The notes: a model not told the origin generated them from the sequence alone. Counted from the stretch's first letter, positions 1-8,000 are shown. The stretch is DNA of 64,000 nucleotides from JANMEB01 sp041745295 (GCA_041745295.1 JBGTJE010000089.1:62001-126000), one strand, 5' to 3'. Translations and numbers: made by a program.

Positions 1-2
1 TC

Positions 3-1085
3 GTCTGCCTCATGGCCGGATTGTTGGCGCCGAGCGGGTGGGCCCAAGCCCCCGTGAAACAAGCTCGTGACTTGGCGTTTCAACGACTGGCCGAGCAGAC
101 TGCCAACAGCCAAGCGAACCTGCTTTTTTTGCGACAGCTCGTTCAACTTGTTCAGCCGACGGTCGTACACATCGAAGCCAAAAAAGGCGCGGTGGAAACG
201 GCCGGCAAACAATCCTATGTCGAAGAAGCCGGTGCCGGAGTTGTCGTTGAAGTCGGCCAGCGCATCGTCGTCTTGACCAACCGCCACGTGATCGTCGACT
301 CGCAAAACGAGAATATCTTGATCCAAATGAGCGACGGTCGATTTTTCCATCCGATTGATTCGCGGATGGATCGAGATTCGGATATCGCTGTCCTTTACAT
401 CGACCAAACCGACGTGGTTTCGGCCCGGATCGGAGACAGCAACCAGGTCGAAGTCGGTGACTTCGTCGTCGCCGTCGGTAGCCCGTTTGGCTTGAACCAC
501 AGTGTCAGCTATGGCATCGTCAGCGGCAAGGGCCGACGCGACCTGGAGTTGGGCAGCAATGGCGTCCGGTTTCAGGATTTCTTGCAGACCGACGCGGCGA
601 TCAATCCAGGCAACAGCGGAGGTCCGCTGCTCAACGTTCGCGGTGAAGTGATTGGCATCAACACGGCCATCGCCAGCAATAGCGGCGGCAGTGACGGTAT
701 TGGATTCACAATTCCCATCAACATGGCCTTGCAAATCGTCCGCGAATTGACCGATTATGGCTACGTTCGGCGGGGTTTTTTGGGCGTTTCGCTCGATTCC
801 CGCTACACCGCGGAAGTCGCCGCCGAGTCGGGCTTGAACAACGCGTTCGGAGCCCGCGTCTCAGCGATTACCCCCGATTCGCCGGCTGCCACCACCGACC
901 TGCAAGTCGGCGACATCATCCTGAAATTTGACGGGCGAGTGATCGAGAACGATTCGCATTTGGTGAGCCAAGTCAGTTTAACATCCATCGGCCGCCAAGT
1001 CGAACTGGAAGTCTTTCGCAACGGCAAACAAACCACGGTCCACGCCACCATCCGCGACCGGGAAGAATTTCAAGTCCGCAAGTAA
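3..1085 (+). CDS. HtrA/DegP-like trypsin-fold serine protease with PDZ domain (5' end outside window)
   Basis: Periplasmic or secreted protein quality-control protease of the S1C family. The frame is open to the left edge (V-C-L before the first Met at 12), and those residues plus the next 14 look like the end of a signal peptide finishing in a WAQA-like cleavage site, so the true start lies upstream. Counting from Met at 12, the catalytic triad is visible: His92 in TNRHV, Asp124 in DSDIAVL and Ser202 in GNSGGP. One PDZ domain follows at about residues 255-350, with the usual GD-I-L-K-F-D-G core. Two further HtrA-like genes occur at 40.8-43.3 kb. Protease family is certain; substrate is unknown. 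Confidence 0.9.
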   Translation, partial: VCLMAGLLAPSGWAQAPVKQARDLAFQRLAEQTANSQANLLFLRQLVQLVQPTVVHIEAKKGAVETAGKQSYVEEAGAGVVVEVGQRIVVLTNRHVIVDSQNENILIQMSDGRFFHPIDSRMDRDSDIAVLYIDQTDVVSARIGDSNQVEVGDFVVAVGSPFGLNHSVSYGIVSGKGRRDLELGSNGVRFQDFLQTDAAINPGNSGGPLLNVRGEVIGINTAIASNSGGSDGIGFTIPINMALQIVRELTDYGYVRRGFLGVSLDSRYTAEVAAESGLNNAFGARVSAITPDSPAATTDLQVGDIILKFDGRVIENDSHLVSQVSLTSIGRQVELEVFRNGKQTTVHATIRDREEFQVRK

Positions 1086-1114
1086 GCGAGAAGACGCTTT
1101 CTGCTTCCGTTCTT

Positions 1115-1391
1115 GTCCCCAACGAGCTTGCCTCGTTGGAACAAAAGATTCGTGGGCTATAACGAGTCGATACACCTCAGTTCACGACCCCAACGGGCTT
1201 GTCCCGTTCGGTGAAGAAGGCTTTCGACTTACGATCTGCCTTGCCATACGCGCGAATCAAATGGCGTCGAAGCGAAACAGACTCCATCTGATTCACCACA
1301 CGAGACAAGCTCGTGGGCGTCTACAAGATTCGGCGAGGATTTGTCTTAGCTAACCAATCTGTCGTTCCAACGGAACAAGTCCGTTGGGGAC
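1115..1391. mobile_element. MITE-like deletion derivative of the HUH element (two double-hairpin ends, no gene)
   Basis: Four short hairpins in inverted arrangement with no coding gene. The left pair has cores at 1119-1139 (CCAACGAG/CTCGTTGG, loop CTTGC) and 1192-1208 (AACGGG/CCCGTT, loop CTTGT). The right pair, in the opposite orientation, has cores at 1299-1315 (CACGAG/CTCGTG) and 1367-1387 (CCAACGGA/TCCGTTGG). The pairs are spaced about 73 and 68 nt, as at the ends of the gene-bearing element at 4039-5083. The left end here matches the right end of that element, including a remnant of its last codons near 1232-1241, so this is an internally deleted copy lying in inverted orientation. Confidence 0.75.
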
Positions 1392-1513
1392 GATGAGGAA
1401 AGTGCAAGACACATGCCATCGCAGGTTGACGTGTATTGAATTCCCGGATAGTCACCTGAGCTTTGTAGGATGTTGCAGGATTCCGGTAGGGTGTGGCTGG
1501 AGCCGGAATTGGT

Positions 1514-2413
1514 TCAGGTTGAATAGTTCAACTGAGTCAACAGCGAACCGGCGACTGTAGCAAAAGCTTTCTGGTCGGACACACTCATGGCCTGCTTCCA
1601 AGAAAAGGCGCGGCGTGGTTCGACGGGTTGCATGGTCAGTGCCTGCTGCAGTAAACGCTGTTCTTGGGTGACCACGATCTCCCCCGTAATTGCGCGCCGC
1701 GCGGCGTGTTCGCTGAGCCTTTGCAGTGCCCTGTCGTGAAACGACAGCATCGCGGGCTCGAAATCGAGCGACAAGAAATTGCAAATCGACTTCAAAACGC
1801 GTTCGGGCGCGGTAACGAGCTCTTCAAAGCGGACTTCCATGTAATGCTGGCGATGTGCACCATGCCGCCGGCCGGTTTCGACCCAATGCATCCAATGTTG
1901 CGCCAATTCGGCGATGGATTGGCTTGGTGAAAACCACCAAGGCTTCCACGATAGCGCCACGTCGCGACCGTCGCGTATCAAATGGATGAAACGAACTTCG
2001 GGAATGCGTTGTTCAATCAGGGGCATGCCAAACACATGCCCGGGAGTCTTGTCGCCCCACCGCGATTTTCCTTGTCGCGCGGTGTACAACCAATAAAAGC
2101 AGCGAAAGCCCTCCGCTACATCAAACGGATCGATCCTCTGAAGCTGTTCCCAAAAGGATTTGCTTGAGACTCCGTAATCGCCCCACGCTGGCGCATCGCG
2201 GGGAAATTGAGTTACCTTCTCAAAAAAAGTTCGGTGGACAACCGGCTTTTTGCCGAATGCGATTCCCAGAAAACCGGTTTCCGGGGGAATTGCCAGTTGG
2301 GAATGTGCGTCCAACATCAACCGCAGCAAGGTCGACCCCGACCTTGGTGCACCAACGATGATCGGCACGGGCGGTGGATTGCACGACGGGACCGTTTTCG
2401 AATCGTTGTGCAT
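1514..2413 (-). CDS. Sulfotransferase family protein
   Basis: Predicted PAPS-dependent sulfotransferase (Sulfotransfer_3 type, 299 aa). The 5'-phosphosulfate loop GAPRSGSTLLR lies at about residues 21-31 and the 3'-phosphate-binding segment HLIRDGRDVALSW at about 144-156. Length and motif order fit the family. It starts with ATG at 2413. The next gene in the same direction, a glycosyltransferase, lies 106 nt upstream, so the pair may modify an exported glycan, but no substrate can be read from the sequence. The downstream side carries the MITE-like repeat element. Confidence 0.85.
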   Translation of the reverse strand: MHNDSKTVPSCNPPPVPIIVGAPRSGSTLLRLMLDAHSQLAIPPETGFLGIAFGKKPVVHRTFFEKVTQFPRDAPAWGDYGVSSKSFWEQLQRIDPFDVAEGFRCFYWLYTARQGKSRWGDKTPGHVFGMPLIEQRIPEVRFIHLIRDGRDVALSWKPWWFSPSQSIAELAQHWMHWVETGRRHGAHRQHYMEVRFEELVTAPERVLKSICNFLSLDFEPAMLSFHDRALQRLSEHAARRAITGEIVVTQEQRLLQQALTMQPVEPRRAFSWKQAMSVSDQKAFATVAGSLLTQLNYST

Positions 2414-2470
2414 TCTAATAACCGTGGTTTAGCGACCAATGCCGCTTGTCTAAAGCTCGCAAGCGAGCAG

Positions 2471-2498
2471 AGTCGCCTTTCGCTCCGCGAAAAGCGAC
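2471..2498. repeat. Short palindrome, family with core CTTTCGC-TCC-GCGAAA
   Basis: A hairpin-forming repeat between the sulfotransferase and glycosyltransferase genes: GTCGC-CTTTCGC, TCC loop, then GCGAAAAGCGAC. A doubled version of the same palindrome occurs at 7459-7508, which marks it as a dispersed repeat and not a gene-specific terminator. Confidence 0.55.
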
Positions 2499-2519
2499 GA
2501 TGCATGTACCATCGAGCTG

Positions 2520-3641
2520 TTAAGCCGCGTTCCTTCGTAGCCCGGCCGCCGGCGGGTCACACGCGCGATCCTCATACGAACTTGTCGTGGAATTCGAGGA
2601 CCGCGAATCAGACCGCGATTGCCAAAGTTCTTTGGACCGGTCGCAATAGGCAATCAGTCGGCTCATCTCGCGAAGTTCCTCGCGGAGATCGTGCGACCGC
2701 GAGCGATCCTGCTCGGCAATCGCTTTGCGATAGATCTCCACCAGTCGTTCGACCGTGCGATCCAAATCGGCTTGTTCGCGTACTAAAAGAGTCACTTGAG
2801 CCGCGTCGGCCGCGTCAAATCGAGCAATTTGAGCGGAAATCGTTTCGGTCTGAAAAGGCTGGCGGAGAAGTCGCCGACCGAAGTTTCGCGTGATGGCTTT
2901 TGCCAGATTGCCAGTCGAAATCATTTCACCCACACCACGCACGTCGCAGACGACAACTGCAACGCCGCAGGCCAGCGCTTCCCAGGCGCACCGGCCCTTG
3001 CCGAAAACCAAATCGTATTCTCCAAGAAATCGTTCGGGGTGGGCGTGAGTATGTCCAACTGCGCTGCCCAATGCATCAACTTCAATGCCGTGTTCGGTAC
3101 ACGCGCGCCGGACAATATCGACGTGTTCGGACGTCATGTAATTGCTAAACACCAACGCCCGTCGAGGACTGGATGGCAAGGCCGCGCGCGGACGAAACCG
3201 GCGCAAATCAACTCCGTTTCGCACGACGATCACGTCCTCCGGCTTGCGACCTTCGCGGTTCGTCATGCGTTCCGCAACGGTCGCATCGACCGCAATCAAC
3301 TGCCGGATACGCTTGATCCGCGGTGGTGCGTCGTGGTGCCAAGCCCAGTCGTGGCAGACGTAAACCGCGGGCGTTTCGGGAAACTGCAGCAATGCCGCCG
3401 CGCTGGCCAGCGAATGATGGCAGTGAATGATATCGGGAATTCGACCCAATTGGTCGAGGTTATCGATGACTGGTATCGTCGCGTTGAGCAATCGTTCGGC
3501 AATCATCCCCAAACGCTGCGAATAGACGACCGGTTGATGGCCTCGTTCAAGCAATCGGGTCGCCAAATCGAAGACGTACATCTCCGATCCACCGGGAGCG
3601 GTTAACGAGTGGTTTGTGATCAACACGCAAAGTTCATTCAT
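2520..3641 (-). CDS. Glycosyltransferase, GT-B fold (GT4-like)
   Basis: Predicted glycosyltransferase of 373 aa. The N-terminal Rossmann half begins with a strand followed by the Gly-rich loop APGGSEMYVFDLATRL (about residues 15-30), typical of GT4 enzymes that grip the acceptor side. The second half has an SNY loop at about 187-189 and the region FGKGRCAWEALACGVAVVV at about 234-252, where GT4 enzymes carry the nucleotide-sugar-binding Glu. The last 50 residues are rich in Arg, Ser and charged residues and look disordered. It starts with ATG at 3641. It is followed by the sulfotransferase gene, suggesting a joint role in surface glycan building; donor and acceptor are unknown. Confidence 0.8.
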   Translation of the reverse strand: MNELCVLITNHSLTAPGGSEMYVFDLATRLLERGHQPVVYSQRLGMIAERLLNATIPVIDNLDQLGRIPDIIHCHHSLASAAALLQFPETPAVYVCHDWAWHHDAPPRIKRIRQLIAVDATVAERMTNREGRKPEDVIVVRNGVDLRRFRPRAALPSSPRRALVFSNYMTSEHVDIVRRACTEHGIEVDALGSAVGHTHAHPERFLGEYDLVFGKGRCAWEALACGVAVVVCDVRGVGEMISTGNLAKAITRNFGRRLLRQPFQTETISAQIARFDAADAAQVTLLVREQADLDRTVERLVEIYRKAIAEQDRSRSHDLREELREMSRLIAYCDRSKELWQSRSDSRSSNSTTSSYEDRACDPPAAGLRRNAA

Positions 3642-3810
3642 GCTTCTTCACTTCTGCAGCCAGGCCAATCGACAAGGGAGCGGGATCGTAATCCAAAACC
3701 GGCGTTTGCTGCAATAGAAATCCCCAGCGATGGATTTTGAACCGGGGAGATTTGTGAAGGCACCTTTTTCGGTGGAACATCCCTGATTCGTCAAAGGGTG
3801 TAGGTCGCGA

Positions 3811-3933
3811 GGTCGATCGTTAGCCCAAAGTCTCCTTCACCGAACGGGACAAGCCCGTTGGGGTCGCCAATGGATTTGTCCTAGCTGTCCAGCCTGCGAA
3901 ACGTTTGTTCCAACGACGCAAGCGGTTGGGGAC
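3811..3933. mobile_element. Solo right end of the HUH element
   Basis: This stretch is a near copy (roughly 90% by eye) of 4960-5083, the right end of the intact element. It starts at the last codons of the transposase-like gene (GATCGTTAG) and includes both hairpins: core AACGGG/CCCGTT at 3843-3859 and a decayed CCAACG/CGGTTGG hairpin at 3910-3929. The gene and left end are missing. It sits only about 105 bp upstream of the full copy. The rest of 3642-4038 shows no gene. Confidence 0.75.
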
Positions 3934-4038
3934 TGGAGAATTCGAAACGGCGCGACCGGCGAGATTTGACCGATGAAGAATGTGTTTTGGCGATATGGAA
4001 TCACGGTTGGAGCTTCCGCTAATGGTTAACTTCGCGAC

Positions 4039-5083
4039 GTCCCCAACGGACTTGTTCCGTTGGAACGGCAGATTGGTAGGCTAAACGCTGATCGCCTCCA
4101 ATACGGGCCAGACCCCCACGAGCTTGTCTCGTGCGGTGAATCAGACTTTGATAAATTGCCAACATGGATCTGCAACCGTTGTATCTACCCGGCAAAGCCA
4201 TGCCTGCGTACCAACTTAGGTTTTCCTGGACTGGTTGGCCCGAGACGAGGGGACTACTTCCAGACATCTCAAGCCAGTTGTTCGAGCAACTTTCGGGGCT
4301 TTGGAAGTCGGACGGACTCAACCTGCTCGAGTACCTCGCCACAGAAGAACGGGTCCAACTCCTTTTTAGTACCAAGCCAGGCGTCGCACCAACATTTCTC
4401 GCCGCGCGAGCAAAGGGGCGACTTGATCATGCACTTCGCCAAGCTGGATTAGCCACCATGTTCAGCCGAAAAGTGTCGGTGCAAAGGATCGGCGAGAACA
4501 CGAACACGGATGTGCAAAACTACATCCAACAGCAAATTGTAAACGAATCCTTTGTCGATCAGAAGTTTGCGGACTCGATCACCCCGTTCACGCAAACATT
4601 TGCAGACGTCGATACGAGCCAGCCAATTCAAGCAACTCGTGGTCGATACTGGTACAACCTTCACATCGTTTAGTTCATTCCGAGCGCTTTCGGTTCAAGC
4701 ACGTCGAACAGTTTCAGCGAAGTTTCGATCGATCGCGCGCGATTGCGAAGAAGAAAGGATATCTGTTAGCCGCAATCTCTGTCATGCCCGATCATTTGCA
4801 CCTATCGGTTGTTGGGCTTGAGCATGAAAGCCCCGAGGCTATTGTCCACGCGTTCCAGAACAACTTGTCCTATGTCCACGGACAAGCCGCAATGTGGTGT
4901 CAGAACTATTTCGTCGGAACCATGGGGGAATACAGCATGAACGCCATTCGGGCGGTGGTGGCCGATCGTTAGCCAGAAATCTCCTTCACCGAACGGGACA
5001 AGCCCGTTGGGGTCGCCAATGGATTCGTCCTAGCTGTTTAGCATGCGAATCGTTTGTTCCAACGAGGCAAGCTCGTTGGGGAC
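4039..5083 (+). mobile_element. HUH (Y1/IS200-like) element with inverted double-hairpin ends
   Basis: A roughly 1.05 kb unit bounded by GTCCCC at the left and GGGGAC at the right. The left end has two hairpins, core CCAACGGA/TCCGTTGG at 4043-4063 and CACGAG/CTCGTG at 4117-4133. The right end has the mirror arrangement, core AACGGG/CCCGTT at 4992-5008 and CCAACGAG/CTCGTTGG at 5059-5079. The spacing is about 74 and 67 nt. The two ends belong to two recognisable variants: one has CACGAG with GGTGAATCAGA, the other AACGGG with GGTGAAGGAGA. A transposase-like gene lies between them. This is the organisation expected of a HUH-transposase or RAYT-type element that recognises folded single-stranded ends. 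Confidence 0.75.
4164..4972 (+). pseudogene. Y1_Tnp (REP-associated/IS200-like) transposase-like protein with -1 frameshift
   Basis: Two adjacent frames together encode one protein of about 269 aa. The first runs from ATG 4164 to a TAG at 4671-4673 and ends in RGRYWYNLHIV. The second frame continues directly as LVHSERFRFKHVEQF and ends at 4972. It contains MPDHLHL, an HUH-type His-x-His motif, followed by ESPE, NNLSYVHG and YFVGTMGEYSMNAIR, which keeps candidate catalytic Tyr residues. Restoring one T in the run at 4669-4671 would join the frames. The N-terminal half (VQLLFSTKPGVAP) looks like a second Y1 copy without its His pair. The gene is flanked by paired hairpins, which fits a transposase acting on these ends. 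The frameshift could be decay or recoding; no classical slippery heptamer is seen. Confidence 0.75.
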
Positions 5084-5135
5084 AGGAGAGCCTCATCGCT
5101 TATCTTCTGCGAGTGCCAAACCGATTTCATTTGAG

Positions 5136-5525
5136 CTATTCCACCAGATCAAGCACCCTTTGCAAAAAATCAAAATCGTCGGTCACGGCCTTTAGGAAAC
5201 CATCGCGAAACTCCGCAGGTATCTTGTTCTTATATTTTTCGACGTGGGGAACAATTATCGAACGCCAGCGATTTACCTCCTCCGTCGAGAGAAAATCCTG
5301 GAGCCGCGAGGGCCGCCGAATTCTCAATAGTGCGCAGAGGGCATGGATTTCGGAAATTGGTGTGGTATCAGGATCTTTGAACTGATCGTCGATGTCTACC
5401 CCGTCATGCCTAGTGCCACTTGTTTTCCAAATCATCGGATGTGGCACCCCAGCGCATAGGTCCTGGTTCCCCATAAAGTTGAGAGCGAATTCGCAAGAAT
5501 GCACAAAGGGCATGTATATCGGCAA
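5136..5525 (-). CDS. Hypothetical protein
   Basis: A reading frame of up to 129 aa; the start is uncertain because its 5' end overlaps the end of the DUF4259-type gene in another frame. The segment TPISEIHALCALLRIRRP resembles FADIHALCAFLRIRSQ at the C-terminus of that neighbour, at protein and DNA level (5325-5350 against 5495-5525), so the region appears to contain a small internal duplication. The C-terminal half (EEVNRWRSIIVPHVEKYKNKIP) is charged and probably helical. No family is recognised. It may be a separate gene or the remnant of a longer one broken by the local indels. Confidence 0.4.
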   Translation of the reverse strand: MPIYMPFVHSCEFALNFMGNQDLCAGVPHPMIWKTSGTRHDGVDIDDQFKDPDTTPISEIHALCALLRIRRPSRLQDFLSTEEVNRWRSIIVPHVEKYKNKIPAEFRDGFLKAVTDDFDFLQRVLDLVE

Positions 5526-6158
5526 ATGCCGGATGATCGGGTTCCGTAAAATCGGGGGGAGTGAAATTGAAATGACTTTCCAAGCGACCGACTACGGTCT
5601 GAACTACCCGGTCAAAAGACTCTTCAAGCCTTTGCGACGAGACCGGCGTCGTACCATAAATTTTCTTGCTATTCTTACCAGTTCGCGAATGCTGTTGATC
5701 GTTTGGTGTCGTGTCGTGAAATATGCGTTTTTGCTGCTCCGCCGATTCTGCAATCCGCGACACAATTTCCTTGACCGTTTGAGTCCATTCGTCCAGTTGG
5801 TCGACGTCGGCCCACAGGTCCCGAAGTTCCGAGTTTTCAGCCAGAACTACCTCGGCAGCCTTTAGGGCCTGAGCTTGGCGTTTGGAAGTAAATGCATTTT
5901 TTAGCGATACCAAATCAACGCCGCTAGCTTCCAACAACTCGTCGCCGGTTAGTCGTCCTTCTTTTATTTTGGCTAAGATCTCCAGCGCGGCGACCGCGTT
6001 GGAACCCAGCTCCGCCCCGAATCGATGCAGTCGCTCTTGGCTTCGTTGAGGACATTTTGAAACGCCTCGTCGATCGTCTCCGCGCCGTTTTCTCCCAATT
6101 CGACAAGCCGATCGCAGGCGTCGTCATTCTCTAACGGTCCAATTCCCCACGCGCCCAT
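5410..6158 (-). pseudogene. DUF4259-domain protein, frameshifted
   Basis: The ATG at 6158 opens with MGAWGIGPLENDDACD, the characteristic N-terminus of DUF4259 proteins, and continues to DCIDSG. That frame then hits a stop at about 5973. The family continuation AELGSNAVAALEILAKIKEGRLTG begins at 6015 in another frame and runs on through KAAEVVLAENSELRDLWAD to a stop at 5410. The break lies in a G run at 6014-6017; one extra G would restore a protein of about 249 aa. The last 90 residues go beyond the usual domain. The function of the family is unknown. It lies beside the HUH element, in a stretch where several genes carry single-base indels. Confidence 0.65.
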
Positions 6159-6245
6159 GATTGCGCCTCCATTGACGTAAACTCTGAAAAAAGACCAATC
6201 GGCCCGACGTGAGGAATCATTCCTAGAAACTCTAACGCAACTTGT

Positions 6246-6343
6246 GTCATTCCGGGCTGAGTCCCGGAATCCAGATTCCATGGACGGGGAAATGGCAGTA
6301 ACGCGCAAAACCGAAAATGGATTCCCGCCTTCGCGGGAATGAC
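6246..6343. repeat. Inverted palindrome pair (GTCATTCCGGG...CCCGGAATCC family)
   Basis: Two hairpin-forming repeats in opposite orientation: 6246-6274 contains CATTCCGGG with CCCGGAATCC, and 6318-6343 contains GGATTCCCG, CCTT, CGCGGGAATGAC. The same family occurs as another inverted pair at 7565-7668. The arrangement resembles BIME-type paired REP sequences. No gene is seen in 6159-6396. Confidence 0.65.
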
Positions 6344-6396
6344 TATTTTTTGCTCGGCTTGGTTATGTTAGGCGTTCTCAAAAGTGAGTCTGTGCG

Positions 6397-7353
6397 TTAC
6401 TCCGCGCCGCGCCGCGTCAGGGCGCCGGCTTCGGCGAGGCGGTTGCGGATTTCTTGCCGCACAGCGGCGGTGTCGACTTCGAGAGCGACCTCCATGTTGT
6501 GCGACCATTCACTGGGAATGCGCCGGTCAAAGATCGTCGCACCACGGGTCAATTCGCCGTGCGTTTCCACGTCACCTGCCATCTCTTCGAAACGGAATAG
6601 GCTGGGCTCGATCAAAGCCATAATCCCAATCGCGTCGTTCAGAGTGATCGTCTCGCGACCCAATTGTTGGCGGTACGTGCGAAACGTATGCGGCAAGATT
6701 TGATGGAGAAAATGCCCGACGCGCGAGTCGACGCCAGGGATATCCTGCATTAAGTCCAGACCAAACGAGACTTTGGTCGTCACGTCCAAGGGAATCAACG
6801 AGATTGTGGCTTTGGATTGAATGACTTTGCGAGCACTCTGCGGATCGAAATAGAAATTGAAATCAGCCGCCGGGGTGACGTTACCAGGCGCTTCAACGCA
6901 ACCCCCGGTCACAATCAGGCGATGGATGAGCGAAGGGAGCATGGGGTCTCGTTGAATCGCTCGGGCCAGATTCGAAAGCGGACCCAAACAGACTACGGTC
7001 ACTTCGCCTGGATTGGCCCTTACCAAATCGATAATCACTTTCTCGGACGGATGCGTGTGCTGTAGTTTGGAGACGGGAAAGTCGGAATTTCCTAAGCCAT
7101 CGTCGCCGTAGAGGAACGAAGTGCCGATCGCCGGAGCCCCTTCGACCGGTGCGGCCAAGCCCACCCGGGGATACCGGTCGGGATCGAGCTGATTGAGGAT
7201 GGCTTGCAAGTTGCTGTTGGCCTGTTCGTAGGCGACGCAGCCTTCGCAGGCAGTAATCGCCATAACGTCCAGACGCGGATCGAATAGGGCCATCGCCAGC
7301 GCGACGGCGTCATCCGTGCTCATATCGCAATCGATTATGACTTTTCGGGCCAT
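6397..7353 (-). CDS. Inosine-uridine preferring nucleoside hydrolase family protein
   Basis: Predicted N-ribohydrolase that cleaves a (deoxy)ribonucleoside to base and sugar in purine/pyrimidine salvage; 318 aa. The calcium-binding signature is at the very N-terminus: VIIDCDMSTDDAVAL, with Asp8, Asp10, Asp14 and Asp15. Further family motifs are VCLGPLSNLARAIQRDP, VTGGC and the C-terminal LNDAIGIMA segment, where many relatives have His-Asp. The ATG at 7353 puts the DxDxxxDD motif at the usual position; a longer upstream frame exists but runs through a repeat palindrome and is not believable. No clear Shine-Dalgarno is seen. Base specificity cannot be told. Confidence 0.88.
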   Translation of the reverse strand: MARKVIIDCDMSTDDAVALAMALFDPRLDVMAITACEGCVAYEQANSNLQAILNQLDPDRYPRVGLAAPVEGAPAIGTSFLYGDDGLGNSDFPVSKLQHTHPSEKVIIDLVRANPGEVTVVCLGPLSNLARAIQRDPMLPSLIHRLIVTGGCVEAPGNVTPAADFNFYFDPQSARKVIQSKATISLIPLDVTTKVSFGLDLMQDIPGVDSRVGHFLHQILPHTFRTYRQQLGRETITLNDAIGIMALIEPSLFRFEEMAGDVETHGELTRGATIFDRRIPSEWSHNMEVALEVDTAAVRQEIRNRLAEAGALTRRGAE

Positions 7354-7458
7354 TCGCAAGATCGTTTCGACTGGGTAGGTTTCTCGGCGGCGATTGTAGT
7401 GTGATTTGTAACCATTCTCAAGCAAGAATTCCCGGCGTGTGGGGTCAATTGCTTTGAT

Positions 7459-7508
7459 AGTCGCCTTTCGCTCCGCGAAAGGACGTCCTTTTGCGGCGCA
7501 AAAGACGA
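7459..7508. repeat. Doubled palindrome (GTCGCCTTTCGC family)
   Basis: Two hairpins back to back: CTTTCGC-TCC-GCGAAAG at about 7465-7481 and the related CTTTTGC-GGC-GCAAAAG at about 7488-7504. They form an inverted pair. A single copy of this family is at 2471-2498. Confidence 0.6.
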
Positions 7509-7564
7509 CATTGCGAATCCCCGCCAGCGTGCTCAATTCACGAGAGTCATTCGAGCGCCCCAAT

Positions 7565-7668
7565 CGTCATTCCCGCACAAGCGAGAATCCAGAGACCTTT
7601 CCCCGACATATACGTTGGGATTCCTCGCATCCATGACGCTGGATTTCGGGACTCAGCCCGGAATGACG
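7565..7668. repeat. Inverted palindrome pair (GTCATTCCCG...GGAATGAC family)
   Basis: The second pair of the family at 6246-6343: 7565-7592 begins CGTCATTCCCGC and 7639-7668 ends CCCGGAATGACGAG, in opposite orientation, about 46 nt apart. Together with 7459-7508 it fills much of the gap between the nucleoside hydrolase gene and the small basic protein gene. Confidence 0.65.
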
Positions 7669-7813
7669 AGCTACTCGCTCGCGAGGCACAGCCTCGGTTG
7701 TCTGCCGTGATAACTTCCGAACGGCGACAAAAACCGTTAGGCTGACGGTTGAACGAGTTTTCTGGGTGGCCGATTTTTGGTCGCCTTGCATCGAATTATT
7801 CCAAGGAGCCACC

Positions 7814-7915
7814 ATGGCCAAACCCCATCGAAAAACCAAAAAAGCCAACCACGGCAAGCGTCCGGCCAATGCCAAGGCTCGCAAGTCCAAACGTCAAAAG
7901 ATGCGGACCCCGTAA
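7814..7915 (+). CDS. Small highly basic protein (33 aa)
   Basis: A very short gene preceded by a perfect Shine-Dalgarno, AAGGAG at 7803-7808, five bases before the ATG at 7814. The product begins MAKPHRKTKKANHGKRP and has about 15 Lys/Arg residues among 33, no acidic residue, and ends RQKMRTP. Such composition suggests binding to RNA, perhaps a ribosome-associated peptide similar in kind to bTHX, but no family is recognised. It lies upstream of trmB on the same strand, separated by a repeat pair. The strong ribosome-binding site, in a window where most genes lack one, argues for real and high expression. Confidence 0.65.
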   Translation: MAKPHRKTKKANHGKRPANAKARKSKRQKMRTP

Positions 7916-7930
7916 TTGCCTGTTGTAAAA

Positions 7931-8000
7931 TGTGGCACGACGCTCCGCGTCGTGGTTTGCGAAACTCATCGATTTCTGCGACGCGGAGCGTCGCACCACA
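7931..8000. repeat. Inverted palindrome pair (CGACGC-TCC-GCGTCG family)
   Basis: The sequence TGTGGCACGACGC-TCC-GCGTCGTGG at 7931-7955 is answered by its inverted relative at 7976-8000 (GCGACGC-GGA-GCGTCGC). Each copy is itself a hairpin with a 3-base loop. The pair separates the 33-residue gene from trmB. A related short hairpin, CATCACGC-TCC-GCGTGATG, is at 31508-31526. Confidence 0.65.
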
